From positions 124,001 to 188,000 of the forward strand of contig NZ_JAVKPH010000001.1 of assembly GCF_031432425.1 (NCBI RefSeq): DNA of 64,000 nucleotides, written 5' to 3'. The translations under genes were made by a program, and so were the position numbers. Source of the DNA: Ruixingdingia sedimenti (GTDB lineage: Bacteria > Pseudomonadota > Alphaproteobacteria > Rhodobacterales > Rhodobacteraceae). Position 1 is the stretch's first letter, and each line of letters begins with the position of its first letter. The notes under the pieces are model-generated. The model did no database searches and was not told the origin of the DNA. It saw nothing but the letters and a program-made list of their open reading frames with translations. This document shows, one piece after another, positions 25,393-34,956 of the stretch.

Positions 25393-26031
25393 ATGACCGC
25401 CACGCTCTATTGTTTCGGCGAATCCGGCAACGCCTACAAGGCGGCGCTGACGATGACGCTGGCGGGCTACGACTGGCAGCCGCGGTACGTCGATTTCTTC
25501 AACGGCGAGGCGCGCAGTCCCGAATTCCGCGCGATCAACCCGATGGGCGAGGTGCCGGTGCTGGTCGAGGGCGGCCGGGTGCTGACGCAATCGGCGGTCA
25601 TCCAGCTGCATGTGGCCGAGGCGACCGGCAAGTTCCTCGGGGCGGGCGAGGACCGGGCCGAGGTGCTGCGCTGGCTTTTCTGGGACAATCACAAGATGTC
25701 GGCGCAGGCGGGGCCGGTGCGGTTCCTGATGAACTTCCTGCCCGAGGCCAGGCGCCCGGCAGAGGCGATCGGGTTCCTGCAAGGGCGGCTCAAGGCGGCG
25801 CTGGTGACGCTCGACACCCATCTGGAGGGGCGCGACTGGATCGTGGGAACGGAACCGACGCTCGCCGATTTCGCCTGTTGCAGCTACCTTTATTACCCCG
25901 AGCCCTTCGGCTTCGCCCGCGCCGACTGGCCCCGTATCGACCCCTGGCTGGACCGGATCGCCGCCCTGCCCGGCTGGAAACATCCCTATGACATGATGCC
26001 CGGCAATCCTGCCGACCGGGCGACGGCCTGA
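25393..26031 (+). CDS. Glutathione S-transferase family protein
   Basis: A 212-residue GST with a thioredoxin-like N-terminal domain (TLYCFGESGNAYKAALTMTLAG, NPMGEVPVLVEGG, LTQSAVIQLHVAE) and a helical C-terminal domain (GRDWIVGTEPTLADFACCSYLY). The cis-proline of the V-P-V motif and the following serine of QSAV are present. It has a good ribosome site (CTGGAGGACCGC). It lies in the beta-oxidation cluster, and GSTs there are often thought to deal with reactive acyl or aldehyde species (inference). Confidence 0.9.
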   Translation: MTATLYCFGESGNAYKAALTMTLAGYDWQPRYVDFFNGEARSPEFRAINPMGEVPVLVEGGRVLTQSAVIQLHVAEATGKFLGAGEDRAEVLRWLFWDNHKMSAQAGPVRFLMNFLPEARRPAEAIGFLQGRLKAALVTLDTHLEGRDWIVGTEPTLADFACCSYLYYPEPFGFARADWPRIDPWLDRIAALPGWKHPYDMMPGNPADRATA

Positions 26032-26048
26032 CGGCCACGGAGGACAAG

Positions 26049-27260
26049 ATGACTGACGCCTATATCTATGACGCCTGCCGCACCCCCCGCGGAAAGGGCC
26101 GCGCCGACGGGGCGCTGCACGAGGTGACTTCGGTCGCGCTGTCGGCGCGGCTTCTGGATGCGGTGAAGGAACGGAACGGCCTGAGTGGCCATGCGGTCGA
26201 GGATGTGATCTGGGGCAATGTCACCCAGGTGGGCGAACAGGGCGGTTGCCTTGCGCGGTCGGCGGTGCTGCTGTCGGGGCTGGACGAATCCATCCCCGGG
26301 CTGTCGGTCAACCGTTTCTGCGCCTCGGGGCTCGAGGCGGTGAACCTTGCCGCCAACCAGGTCAGGGGCGGCGCGGGTACGGGCTATATCGCGGGCGGGG
26401 TCGAGATGATGGGCCGCGTCGGCATGGGCACCGATGGCGCGGCCTTTGCAGTCGACCCGACGCTGGCGATGAAGATCTATTTCGTCCCGCAGGGGATTTC
26501 GGCCGACATCATCGCCACCGAATACGGCTTCACCCGGGAAGAGGCCGATGCGCTGGCGGTCGAAAGCCAGCGCCGCGCCGCCGAAGCCTGGGCGGACAAG
26601 CGGTTCGCGAAATCCATCGTGCCGGTGCGGGACCAGAACGGGCTGACGATCCTCGATCATGACGAATACATGCGCCCCGGCACCGACATGGCGGCGCTTT
26701 CCGGCCTCAAGCCCGCGTTCAAGGATATGGGCGAGGTCATGCCCGGCTTCGACAAGGTGGCGCTGATGAAATATCCGCAGCTGGAACGGATCGCGCATAT
26801 CCACCACGCCGGGAACTCGTCCGGCATCGTGGACGGCGCCGCGGCGGTGCTGATCGGCAACAAGGAATTCGGCGAGGCGCACGGGCTGAAGCCGCGCGCG
26901 CGCATCCGGGCGACGGCAAAGATCGGCACCGACCCGACGATCATGCTGACCGGCCCCGTGCCGGTGACGCAGAAGATTTTGGCCGAAGCCGGGATGTCGA
27001 TTGCCGATATCGACCTTTTCGAGGTGAACGAGGCTTTCGCCGCGGTCGTGCTGCGCTTCATGCAGGCGTTCCAGGTGGATGCCGCCAAGGTCAACGTCAA
27101 CGGCGGCGCGATCGCCATGGGCCACCCCCTTGGCGCGACCGGGGCGATCATCATCGGCACCCTGCTGGACGAGCTGGAACGCCGCGGCCTCGGCACCGGG
27201 CTCGCCACGCTGTGCGTCGCGAACGGCATGGGCGCCGCCACCATCATCGAGCGGATCTGA
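26049..27260 (+). CDS. fadA: Acetyl-CoA acyltransferase (thiolase)
   Basis: A 403-residue thiolase. The nucleophilic cysteine is C91 in VNRFCASGLEAVNLAA; the second active-site segment is VNGGAIAMGHPLGATGA, and the last cysteine is in CVANGMGAA, where most relatives have CxGGGMG. It catalyses the last step of beta-oxidation, releasing acetyl-CoA. The start follows the GST stop by 17 bases and precedes the FadB-type gene by 20 bases, which fits a FadA/FadB pair. Confidence 0.94.
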   Translation: MTDAYIYDACRTPRGKGRADGALHEVTSVALSARLLDAVKERNGLSGHAVEDVIWGNVTQVGEQGGCLARSAVLLSGLDESIPGLSVNRFCASGLEAVNLAANQVRGGAGTGYIAGGVEMMGRVGMGTDGAAFAVDPTLAMKIYFVPQGISADIIATEYGFTREEADALAVESQRRAAEAWADKRFAKSIVPVRDQNGLTILDHDEYMRPGTDMAALSGLKPAFKDMGEVMPGFDKVALMKYPQLERIAHIHHAGNSSGIVDGAAAVLIGNKEFGEAHGLKPRARIRATAKIGTDPTIMLTGPVPVTQKILAEAGMSIADIDLFEVNEAFAAVVLRFMQAFQVDAAKVNVNGGAIAMGHPLGATGAIIIGTLLDELERRGLGTGLATLCVANGMGAATIIERI

Positions 27261-27280
27261 GCGGCGAAAGGAACCAGAAA

Positions 27281-29482
27281 ATGACCGAATTCCATTATGC
27301 CGTGGACGCCGATGGCGTCGCCACCATCACCTGGGATGTCGCCGGCAAGTCGATGAACGTTCTGTCCATCGCCGGGCTGCAGGAGCTTGACGCGCATGTG
27401 CAGGCGGCGCTGGCCGACGGCAACGTCAAGGGCATCATCATCACCAGCGGCAAGGCCGATTTCGCCGCCGGGATGGACCTGAACGTGCTGGCCCGGATGA
27501 AGGCGGACGCGGGCGACGACCCGGCGCGGGGCCTTTTCGACGGCATCATGCAGGTCCACGGCGTGCTGCGCCGGATCGAGCGCGCGGGGATGGACCCGAA
27601 AACGCTGAAAGGCGGCAAGCCCGTGGTCGCCGCCCTGCCCGGCACCGCCCTTGGCGCGGGGCTGGAAATCCCGCTCGCCTGCCACCGGATCATCGCCGCC
27701 GACAACGCACGCGCAAAGATCGGCCTGCCGGAAATCATTATCGGCATCTTCCCCGGCGCGGGCGGCACCATGCGGGTGTCGCGCAAGCTCGGCGCGATGG
27801 CGGCGGCGCCGATCCTGCTGGAGGGCAAGCTGAACGCCCCCAAGGCGGCCAAGGCCATCGGCCTGATCGACGAGGTGGTGGAACCCGGCCAGCTGCTGGC
27901 CCGCGCCAAGGAATGGGTGCTGTCGGCCAAGGATGCCGATCTGGTGAAGCCCTGGGATGCCAAGGGCTACAAGTTCCCCGGCGGCGCGCCCTATTCCGCG
28001 CCGGGCTTCCCGACCTTCCTCGGCGCCGCGGCGATGGTGCATGCGCAGACGCAGGGCGTATATCCTGCCGCCAAGGCGCTGCTGGCCGCGGTCTATGAAG
28101 GCGCGCTGGTGCCCTTCGACACGGCGCTGAAGATCGAGGCGCGCTGGTTCACCCATGTGCTGATGAACCCCTCGTCCTCTGCCATGATCCGCAGCCTGTT
28201 CATCAACAAGGAGGCGCTGGAAAAGGGCGCGAACCGGCCCAAGGTCGCGGATGAGCGGGTGGCCCGGGTGGGCATTCTGGGCGCCGGGATGATGGGCGCG
28301 GGCATCGCCTATGTCAGCGCCAATGCCGGGATCGAGGTGGTGCTGATCGACGCCACGCAAGAGGCGGCGGACCGGGGCAAGGCCTATTCCGAAGGCATCC
28401 TCGACAAGGGGATGAAACGCGGCAAGGTCACGGCGGACAAGAAGGCCGAGGTGCTGGCCCGCATCACCGCCACCACCGATTATGCCGCGCTGGCGGGCTG
28501 CGACCTGATCGTCGAGGCGGTGTTCGAGGATCAGAAGGTCAAGGCCGGCGTCACGGCGCAGGCCGAGGCGGTGATCCCCGCCGATGCGATCTTCGCCACC
28601 AACACCTCCACCCTGCCGATCACCGATCTGGCCAAGGCCAGCAAGCGGCCGGGGCAGTTCATCGGCATCCACTTCTTCTCGCCCGTGGACAAGATGATGC
28701 TGGTCGAGATCATCAAGGGCAAGGAAACCGGCGACAGGGCGGTGGCCAAGGCGCTCGACTACGTGCGCCAGATCCGCAAGACCCCGATCGTGGTGAACGA
28801 CGCGCGCTTCTTTTACGCCAACCGCTGCATCATCCCCTATATCAACGAAGGCATGCGTATGGTCGGCGAGGGGGTGGAACCCGCGCTGGTCGAAAACGCG
28901 GCCAGGCTGGTGGGGATGCCGCTCGGCCCGCTGCAACTGGTGGACGAGACCTCGCTGGATCTGGGGGCCAAGATCGCCAGGGCGACCCGGGCGGCGATGG
29001 GGAATGAATATCCCGACGGCGCGGTGGACGACATCGTGTTCTGGATGGTCGATCAGGGCCGTCTGGGGCGCAAGTCGAAGTCGGGCTTTTATGCCTATGA
29101 CGAGGCCGGCAAGCGGCAGGGGCTTTGGGAGGGTCTGGCCGACCGCTTCCCCCGCGCCGGGGATCAGCCCGAGTTGACCGAGGTGCAGCACCGCCTGCTG
29201 TTCGCGCAGGTGCTCGAGGCCGTCCGCGCGCTGGAGGCCGGGGTGCTGACCGACATCCGCGAGGGCGACGTGGGCGCGATCCTCGGGTGGGGCTTTGCGC
29301 CTTGGTCGGGCGGGCCGTTCAGCTGGCTCGACATCATCGGGGCGGACACGGCGGTGGCGATCTGCGACCGGCTGGCGGCGAAACACGGGGCCCGCTTCGC
29401 CGCGCCCGCGCTGCTGCGCGACATGGCGGCGAAGGGCGAAACCTTCTACGGGCGGTTCGGCGCGCAGGCGCGGGCGGCCTGA
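27281..29482 (+). CDS. fadB: Fatty-acid oxidation multifunctional protein (enoyl-CoA hydratase/3-hydroxyacyl-CoA dehydrogenase)
   Basis: A 733-residue bifunctional enzyme. The N-terminal crotonase domain (about 1-200) has ITSGKADFAAGMDLNVLAR, ALPGTALGAGLEIPLAC and GLPEIIIGIFPGAGGTMRV, with the two acid residues expected for hydratase activity. The NAD-binding part begins at about residue 325 (VGILGAGMMGAGIAYVSANAG), followed by TNTSTLPITDLA and FIGIHFFSPVDKM. Together with FadA it runs the hydration, oxidation and thiolysis steps. I start it at 27281 with AAAGGAACC upstream, rather than an ATG 69 bases earlier inside the thiolase gene. Confidence 0.94.
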   Translation: MTEFHYAVDADGVATITWDVAGKSMNVLSIAGLQELDAHVQAALADGNVKGIIITSGKADFAAGMDLNVLARMKADAGDDPARGLFDGIMQVHGVLRRIERAGMDPKTLKGGKPVVAALPGTALGAGLEIPLACHRIIAADNARAKIGLPEIIIGIFPGAGGTMRVSRKLGAMAAAPILLEGKLNAPKAAKAIGLIDEVVEPGQLLARAKEWVLSAKDADLVKPWDAKGYKFPGGAPYSAPGFPTFLGAAAMVHAQTQGVYPAAKALLAAVYEGALVPFDTALKIEARWFTHVLMNPSSSAMIRSLFINKEALEKGANRPKVADERVARVGILGAGMMGAGIAYVSANAGIEVVLIDATQEAADRGKAYSEGILDKGMKRGKVTADKKAEVLARITATTDYAALAGCDLIVEAVFEDQKVKAGVTAQAEAVIPADAIFATNTSTLPITDLAKASKRPGQFIGIHFFSPVDKMMLVEIIKGKETGDRAVAKALDYVRQIRKTPIVVNDARFFYANRCIIPYINEGMRMVGEGVEPALVENAARLVGMPLGPLQLVDETSLDLGAKIARATRAAMGNEYPDGAVDDIVFWMVDQGRLGRKSKSGFYAYDEAGKRQGLWEGLADRFPRAGDQPELTEVQHRLLFAQVLEAVRALEAGVLTDIREGDVGAILGWGFAPWSGGPFSWLDIIGADTAVAICDRLAAKHGARFAAPALLRDMAAKGETFYGRFGAQARAA

Positions 29483-29517
29483 TCGGGGGCAACGGGGATT
29501 CTGCCCTATCACTCTCC

Positions 29518-29543
29518 TTGGCGAAGGCGCGTGCCTTCGCCAA
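29518..29543. repeat. Extragenic palindrome (family A core), copy 3
   Basis: TTGGCGAAGGC-GCGT-GCCTTCGCCAA is a perfect inverted repeat differing from copies 1 and 2 only in its loop and outer base pair. It sits 35 bases after fadB and 18 bases before the end of the convergent Hint-domain gene. It is probably a bidirectional terminator. Confidence 0.75.
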
Positions 29544-29561
29544 CCCCGGGGCAATAAGGCT

Positions 29562-30077
29562 CTACCGGGCCGCCCCTGCCAGCGCCGTCCCCACATCCCC
29601 CGCCATCAGACAGGCGGCCAGATGGCGCGCCTGCGGCAGGGGGAGTAGCGGCGCGCCGCAACCGATCAGCGCCGCGCCTTCGGCATAGACGATCCCGGGC
29701 AGGGCCAAGCGCAGCACCAGCCGGTCGCCCTGCGGCGCGACCGGCGCAATGCCGCGCCAGCCCGCCAGCGCCGCCACCGGCAGCAGCGCAAGGGGTGCGC
29801 CCGACAGCGCCTCGGCCGCGTCGCATTCCACCGCCACGCCCTGCCCCGGCGCCAGATCCAGCGCCCGGCGGTTGCCCAGAACCCCCGGCGGCACCCGCAG
29901 CGGCCACACCGGGGCAGCCGACACAGCCGCGGGCCAGCCCTGCCGCACCACCCCTGCCAGCCGCTGCACACCATCGTCCAGCGTCAGCACGGCATCCCCG
30001 GCCCGCAGCCGCCCCGCCGCGCGCCAGCCCCTCGGCGTCGCCGCCCGTACATCCGACAGGATCCCCGCCCCGTCCAT
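29562..30077 (-). CDS. Hint-domain (intein-like) protein
   Basis: A 171-residue protein with a Hint/Hedgehog-like fold as seen in many Rhodobacterales: ATPRGWRAAGRLRAGDAVLTLDDGVQRLAGVVRQ, with ALDLAPGQGVAVEC and LVLRLALPGIVYAEGAAL later. In other proteins this domain self-cleaves, but the usual catalytic first Cys/Ser is not obvious. It has no large N-terminal partner. The start at 30077 has AGGGGGTGGC directly upstream. It lies 112 bases downstream of the sulfotransferase in the same direction. Confidence 0.65.
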   Translation of the reverse strand: MDGAGILSDVRAATPRGWRAAGRLRAGDAVLTLDDGVQRLAGVVRQGWPAAVSAAPVWPLRVPPGVLGNRRALDLAPGQGVAVECDAAEALSGAPLALLPVAALAGWRGIAPVAPQGDRLVLRLALPGIVYAEGAALIGCGAPLLPLPQARHLAACLMAGDVGTALAGAAR

Positions 30078-30189
30078 GCCACCCCCTGTCCAGATCGCCC
30101 GCCAGCGGACGGGGACAAGGGGCCGCCCGCGCGGCGGAAATGCGCCGCGGGCGTGGCGGATCGTTCGGATTTGCCGCGAATGCCGCGGA

Positions 30190-30843
30190 TCAGGGATCGA
30201 AGCGATAGCCGAAGCGCGCGATGTCCTCGGCACAGAGATCCGCCACCAGCGCGGCGTCGGCCTCGGCATAATAGGGCCGCCAGTCGCGCGCCCGGGCGGA
30301 ATCGTTGGCCCGCGCCACCGGGGCGAGGCGAAAGCCCAGATGCGCCTCGAACGGCGCGAGGTCGTCGTCGAGCGATTCCAGCCGCAGGAACAGATCGCAC
30401 CGTTCCGCCCCCGCGCCATCGCGCACATAGGCCGCATAGGGCCAGGCGGCGAGGCTGGCCCGCGTCTGCGGATGGTTCAGGAAACCGCTGAAATCATGGC
30501 TTTTCGCCAGCCCCACCGCCGGATGGGCAAAGCCCTGCGCGCGCAGCCAGTGGTAATAGCTCACCAGCCGGTCCCAGGGGTTGCGCACCAGCGTGACGGT
30601 GAACATCCCCGCCAACTGCGCCTCCGGCAACAGCCCCGCGATATCGGCCAGCGTCGAATGCTTCCACAGCCGCCCGGCGACCTTCACCCCCTTCAGCCGC
30701 CCCCGCCGCGCCACCGCCTTGGGCGTGTCGCCGATCAGGATGTCGTCCTTGCGCGCCCGCGCCTCCAGCGCCAGCGTCAGCGCGGTGCCCCCCGTCTTGG
30801 GGATATGGACGAAGACATAGCGGCGGCCGGGTGACACGATCAT
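30190..30843 (-). CDS. Sulfotransferase family 2 protein
   Basis: A 217-residue protein with the PAPS 5'-phosphosulfate loop at about residues 10-21 (FVHIPKTGGTAL) and the 3'-phosphate segment TVTLVRNPWDRLVSYYHW at about residues 81-98. No signal peptide. The family transfers sulfate from PAPS to sugars or lipids; the acceptor is unknown. It diverges from the membrane protein at 30960 and precedes the Hint protein gene. Confidence 0.85.
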   Translation of the reverse strand: MIVSPGRRYVFVHIPKTGGTALTLALEARARKDDILIGDTPKAVARRGRLKGVKVAGRLWKHSTLADIAGLLPEAQLAGMFTVTLVRNPWDRLVSYYHWLRAQGFAHPAVGLAKSHDFSGFLNHPQTRASLAAWPYAAYVRDGAGAERCDLFLRLESLDDDLAPFEAHLGFRLAPVARANDSARARDWRPYYAEADAALVADLCAEDIARFGYRFDP

Positions 30844-30959
30844 GGCCCAGCCTACCCCGCCCCGGCGGCCCCGCCAAGCACCCGGGCAGGGCGCGATTGT
30901 CGCGCCGGGGCGGCTGCGCTATGCTGCGCGCGAAGAACAAAGAGCAGGCCCACGCCGCC

Positions 30960-31991
30960 ATGACGGCGCTCGTCAAATTCGCACGGCTTGAAGCATCCGG
31001 GCTCTGGCGCGCCGCGCCGGGACAGCAGCGGCGCGAGGTGATCGTGTCTCTGGGCGAAGCCTCGCTGGTGCTGTCGGACGGGCGGACGGAAACGGCGCTG
31101 TCGCACTGGTCGCTGCCCGCGGTGCGGCGGGTGAACCCCGGCGCGCTGCCCGCCCTTTACAGCCCCTCGCCCGAAGGCGAGGCCGAAAGCGAGACGGTCG
31201 AGATCGAGGACGCCGACATGATCGCGGCCATCGAGACCGTGCGCAGCGCGATCGACACCCGCAAGCCCCATCCCGGCCGCCTGCGGTGGGGGATCTTCGG
31301 CGGCACGCTGGCGGTGGTGCTGGCGCTCGGCATCTTCTGGCTGCCCGGCGCGCTGGTGTCGCATACTGCGGGCGTAGTGCCGATGGCCAAGCGGATCGAG
31401 ATCGGGCGGCTCGCGCTGGACGATGTGGCGCGGTTTTCGGGCGCGCCCTGCACATCCCGGCGCGGCAATGCGGCGCTGGTGCGGCTGGCGGAGCGGCTTT
31501 TCGGCAATGACGGCACCCGCATCGTGGTGCTGCGCGAGGGGCTGGCGGGGGCGGCGCATCTGCCCGGGCGCATCATCCTGATCGGCCGCCCGCTGGTCGA
31601 GGCCCATGACGCCCCCGAGGTCGCCGCCGGCCATATCCTCGCCGAACGGCTGGCGGCAGAGGCGCGCGACCCGCTGATCCCCGCGCTGCGGTGGGCGGGG
31701 CTGCGGGCGAGCTTCCGTCTGCTGACCACCGGCAACCTGCCCGAGGGCGCGATGACGGGCTACGGCGAACGGGTGCTGACCCGCCCCGCCCCGCCGCCCG
31801 AGGATATGGAACCCCTGCTGGCGCGCTTCATCACCGCGCATGTCGCCAGCACGCCCTATGCGCTGGTGCTGGACCCCGGCGGCGAAAGCACCCTGCCGCT
31901 GATCGAGGCCGACCCGCAGAAACGCGGGCAGGCCACCGCAATCCTGCCGGACGAGGACTGGATCAGCCTGCAATCCATCTGCGCGGGCTGA
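30960..31991 (+). CDS. Conserved membrane protein of unknown function
   Basis: A 343-residue protein. The first 100 or so residues are cytosolic (MTALVKFARLEASGLWRAAP, IVSLGEASLVLSDGRTETALSHWSLP), followed by one transmembrane helix (IFGGTLAVVLALGIFWLPGALV, about residues 110-131) and a periplasmic region of about 210 residues. I recognise no domain. An in-frame ATG 39 bases upstream (30921) is possible; the chosen start makes a better N-terminus. The gap to the divergent sulfotransferase is about 115 bases. Confidence 0.7.
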   Translation: MTALVKFARLEASGLWRAAPGQQRREVIVSLGEASLVLSDGRTETALSHWSLPAVRRVNPGALPALYSPSPEGEAESETVEIEDADMIAAIETVRSAIDTRKPHPGRLRWGIFGGTLAVVLALGIFWLPGALVSHTAGVVPMAKRIEIGRLALDDVARFSGAPCTSRRGNAALVRLAERLFGNDGTRIVVLREGLAGAAHLPGRIILIGRPLVEAHDAPEVAAGHILAERLAAEARDPLIPALRWAGLRASFRLLTTGNLPEGAMTGYGERVLTRPAPPPEDMEPLLARFITAHVASTPYALVLDPGGESTLPLIEADPQKRGQATAILPDEDWISLQSICAG

Positions 31992-32006
31992 GGCGCCAAA
32001 GGAAAA

Positions 32007-32034
32007 GGCGCCCTGACCTTTCGGTCAAGGCGCC
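32007..32034. terminator. Hairpin between convergent genes
   Basis: GGCGCC (32007-32012) pairs with GGCGCC (32029-32034), and TGACC (32014-32018) with GGTCA (32023-32027), around a TTTC loop with one mismatch. It lies 15 bases after the membrane-protein stop and before the SPOR gene end. There is no T-run, so it may rely on stem strength. Confidence 0.55.
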
Positions 32035-32082
32035 CCCTGCACTGCCCCGGGTGTCTTGCCGCCCCGCTGCCTGTCCGTGAAT

Positions 32083-33285
32083 TCAGTTCCTCAGGATCGC
32101 ATCCGCAAAACCCGCACGCCGGGCCGCGGCCAGCGCCGCGGTGGCGTCGTCCCGGCTGGCGAAGGGCCCGGCGCGGACGATCTGCACCGGCTTGCCCTTG
32201 ATCGCCGCGCGCTGCACCTGCACCGGCAGGCCCATCGCCTGCAACCGGCCCGCCGCGCGGGTGGCGTTTTCCGCCACGCCGAAGCTGCCCACCTGCACGA
32301 AGGCGCCGGCGGTGACAGCCGCCTTTGCCGGTGCCGCCGGCGCGGTCTTGGTCGAGGCGGTGACGCGCGCGCGTTGTTGCGGCGCGGCCTCGGCCTGAAG
32401 GCGCTGCGGCACCTCGTCGGTCCAGATCCGGCGCATCTGCGCGTCGCCCTGCGCGGTACGGATGCCGCGATGCGGGTTCAGCCGGTCATCGGTCCATGCG
32501 GGCTTGTAGCCCTTGGGCACCGCGGCATCGGGCAGGCGCGGGTCGGATTTCGACACCCGCACGTCGCTGCCCGCAGCGGCCCGCGCCACATCGCCCGGGC
32601 GCAGGCCGGTGAAGGCGCGCCCGGTAGCGGTGCAGACCAGCACCATGCGGCCATCGGTCAGGTGGTAGTTCCGCCCATAGGGCGCATTTTCCGGGCAGCC
32701 GGCGGTGGCGCGCAGGATCGGCGTGGCCACAGGCGCCGCGGCGGGCTTCGGCGCCTGTGCCACGGTCGGGGCGGGGGCTGGTGTGGGGGCGGGCGCGGGC
32801 GTGGGGGCCACCGCCACCCGGGCCGCCGGTGCGGTAGCCGCAGGGGTCACGGGGGCCACCACCACGCGCGGCGGGGCGTATTGCGAGGCCGGGATGCTGC
32901 TGCGCGGCGCGGCGCCGGACTGGATCCGCGGCGGCTCGGTCGTGCTGGCCACGGTATCCATCGGCCTGCGCCCGCCCGCCGCCGGGGCCGGCGTGGGCGC
33001 GGGGGCCGCCGCCGTCTGGCCCAGTTCGCCCTGCGCCTGCGCCATCACCTGCCGTGTGGGCGGATAGCCGCACATCGGCTTGCGGTCGGCGCCGACCCGG
33101 CGCACCCAGGTTTCACGCCCGCCATGCCCGGCGCGCAGGAACACGCAGCCCCGGCTGTCGACATATTGCTGGCCGGCAAAACCCGCCGGCGGCAATTCCG
33201 CCGGGCCGCCCCGGCTTTGCCCGAGCGCGGGATATGCGAGGCCGGCAGCCGCGAGCACCGCGACCGTGAACACATTCCGAAGCAT
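32083..33285 (-). CDS. SPOR-domain periplasmic protein
   Basis: A 400-residue exported protein. It has a signal peptide (MLRNVFTVAVLAAAGLAYPALG), a Pro/Ala-rich middle (about residues 90-190), and a C-terminal SPOR domain (AFVQVGSFGVAENATRAAGR through the C-terminus VQIVRAGPFASRDDATAALA). SPOR domains bind denuded peptidoglycan at division sites, so it may act at the septum. There is an FxGY-like CGYPP early in the sequence. The family is common in Rhodobacterales but no exact role is known. Confidence 0.85.
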   Translation of the reverse strand: MLRNVFTVAVLAAAGLAYPALGQSRGGPAELPPAGFAGQQYVDSRGCVFLRAGHGGRETWVRRVGADRKPMCGYPPTRQVMAQAQGELGQTAAAPAPTPAPAAGGRRPMDTVASTTEPPRIQSGAAPRSSIPASQYAPPRVVVAPVTPAATAPAARVAVAPTPAPAPTPAPAPTVAQAPKPAAAPVATPILRATAGCPENAPYGRNYHLTDGRMVLVCTATGRAFTGLRPGDVARAAAGSDVRVSKSDPRLPDAAVPKGYKPAWTDDRLNPHRGIRTAQGDAQMRRIWTDEVPQRLQAEAAPQQRARVTASTKTAPAAPAKAAVTAGAFVQVGSFGVAENATRAAGRLQAMGLPVQVQRAAIKGKPVQIVRAGPFASRDDATAALAAARRAGFADAILRN

Positions 33286-33353
33286 GACTACCCCCCAAAG
33301 GTAACGGGCGAATCATGCCGAAGGATTGTTTCCGAGTAAAGAGTCTACTGTCT

Positions 33354-33986
33354 TTATTTTGTGCCGAACATGCGATCACCCGCATCCCCTAGGCCAGGCA
33401 CAATATATCCGTGGTCATTCAGGTGACTATCCACAGCCGCTGTGACGATCGGCACGTCGGGATGGGCCTTGTTCATCCGCTCCACCCCTTCGGGGGCCGC
33501 CAGAAGGCACAGGAAACGGATATTCTTCGCCCCGCGCGCCTTCAGCATGTCGATTGCGGCAACAGACGAATTGCCGGTGGCCAGCATCGGATCGACGACG
33601 ATCACCATGCGGTCCTCCAGCTCGTCGGGCACCTTGCAGTAGTATTCGACGGGTTGCAGCGTCTCGGGGTCGCGGTAGAGCCCGATGAACCCCACCCGCG
33701 CCGCCGGGACCAGTTCCAGTATCCCGTCCAGCAGGCCGTTGCCCGCCCGCAGGATCGACACCAGCGCCAGTTTCTTGCCGTCGAGGATCGGCGCCTCCAT
33801 CCCGCACAGCGGGGTTTCGATGGACACGGTGGTCATGTCCAGCTCGCGCGTGACCTCATAGGCCAGCAGCAGGCTGATTTCCCGCAGCAGCCGCCGGAAC
33901 CCCGCGGTCGAGGTATCCTTCCGGCGCATGATCGTCAGCTTGTGCTGCACGAGCGGGTGGCTGACGATGGTCAGGTGGTCAAGCAT
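33354..33986 (-). CDS. upp: Uracil phosphoribosyltransferase
   Basis: A 210-residue enzyme converting uracil and PRPP to UMP. The PRPP-binding loop is VVDPMLATGNSSVAAIDMLK (family form DPMLATGGS), with SILRAGNGLLDGILELVPAA and a C-terminal segment YIVPGLGDAGDRMFGTK that matches the uracil-binding end. It overlaps the add gene by 8 bases and is the last gene of a salvage operon. Confidence 0.96.
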   Translation of the reverse strand: MLDHLTIVSHPLVQHKLTIMRRKDTSTAGFRRLLREISLLLAYEVTRELDMTTVSIETPLCGMEAPILDGKKLALVSILRAGNGLLDGILELVPAARVGFIGLYRDPETLQPVEYYCKVPDELEDRMVIVVDPMLATGNSSVAAIDMLKARGAKNIRFLCLLAAPEGVERMNKAHPDVPIVTAAVDSHLNDHGYIVPGLGDAGDRMFGTK

Positions 33987-34956
33987 GGCCGGGCTCCAGT
34001 CGTTTCAGGATGCGCGCGCGGGTTTCCCCGTCGCAGAAGGCGGCGTCAAGGGCGGTGCGGGCGATGCGGCGGAGCTGGCCGTCGTCCCAGTCGAACGCCT
34101 CGGCCAGCCGGTCGTATTCGCGCGCCATGGTGGTGTCGAAGAAGGGCGGGTCGTCGGTGGATACCGTGACGCGAACGCCGCGCCGGTCAAGCTCGTTGAT
34201 CGGGTGGCGCCGCCAGCCGGGATAGAGGCCGAGCGCGATGTTCGACCCGGGGCAGCATTCCAGCACCGTGCCGCGTTCGGCCAGTTCGTCCACCAGCGCC
34301 AGATCCTCGATGGCGCGCACGCCGTGGCCGATGCGGTCCACCCTCAGGTCGCGGATCGTGTCGCGCACCGCATCGGGCCCGCGCCATTCGCCCGCATGCG
34401 CGGTCAGCCGCAACCCCGCCTCGCGCGCCATGTCGAAGGCATAGGCGTAATCCTTTGGCTGGCCGGTGTTTTCATCGCCCCCCATGCCGAACCCCACCAG
34501 CCAGTCGCCCGCCGTTTCCATCGCGCAGCGCGCCGCCTGCCGGGCGCGGTCGGGGCCGAAATGGCGGATGCAGGTGGCGATGCCGCGCAGGGTGATGCCT
34601 TGGGGGTCAAAGGGTGCGGCGGCCTCGCGGATCGCGTGCAGGTAATCCTGCCATGCGCCAAGGTCGCCGCCCCCGCAGAAATCGGGCGAGATGAAGGTTT
34701 CGCAATAGGCCACACCGCTTGCGGCGCTTTCCTCCAGCACCGCGCGGGTCAGGCGGGCATAGTCGTCGGGGGTGGTGAGGGCCGAGGTCGCGGCCTCGTA
34801 GACCTTCAGGAACTGGCGGAAACTGTCGAAGCGGTAGCGGCCCCGTTCATCGAAGATGCCGTTGATGTCGATGGATTTTTCGCGCGCGAGGCCGCGGATG
34901 AAGGCGGGCGGGGCGGCGCCTTCCAGATGCAGGTGCAGCTCGATCTTGGGCAGCAT
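33979..34956 (-). CDS. add: Adenosine deaminase
   Basis: A 325-residue metal-dependent deaminase: the zinc motif HLHLEGA is near residue 8, RLTAHAGEWRGPDAV supplies His and the catalytic Glu, and VSTDDPPFFDTT provides the aspartates. It deaminates adenosine to inosine. The start at 34956 coincides with the end of deoB (the stop and start codons share a base), and the end overlaps upp by 8 bases, so it is translationally coupled on both sides. Confidence 0.93.
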   Translation of the reverse strand: MLPKIELHLHLEGAAPPAFIRGLAREKSIDINGIFDERGRYRFDSFRQFLKVYEAATSALTTPDDYARLTRAVLEESAASGVAYCETFISPDFCGGGDLGAWQDYLHAIREAAAPFDPQGITLRGIATCIRHFGPDRARQAARCAMETAGDWLVGFGMGGDENTGQPKDYAYAFDMAREAGLRLTAHAGEWRGPDAVRDTIRDLRVDRIGHGVRAIEDLALVDELAERGTVLECCPGSNIALGLYPGWRRHPINELDRRGVRVTVSTDDPPFFDTTMAREYDRLAEAFDWDDGQLRRIARTALDAAFCDGETRARILKRLEPGHA

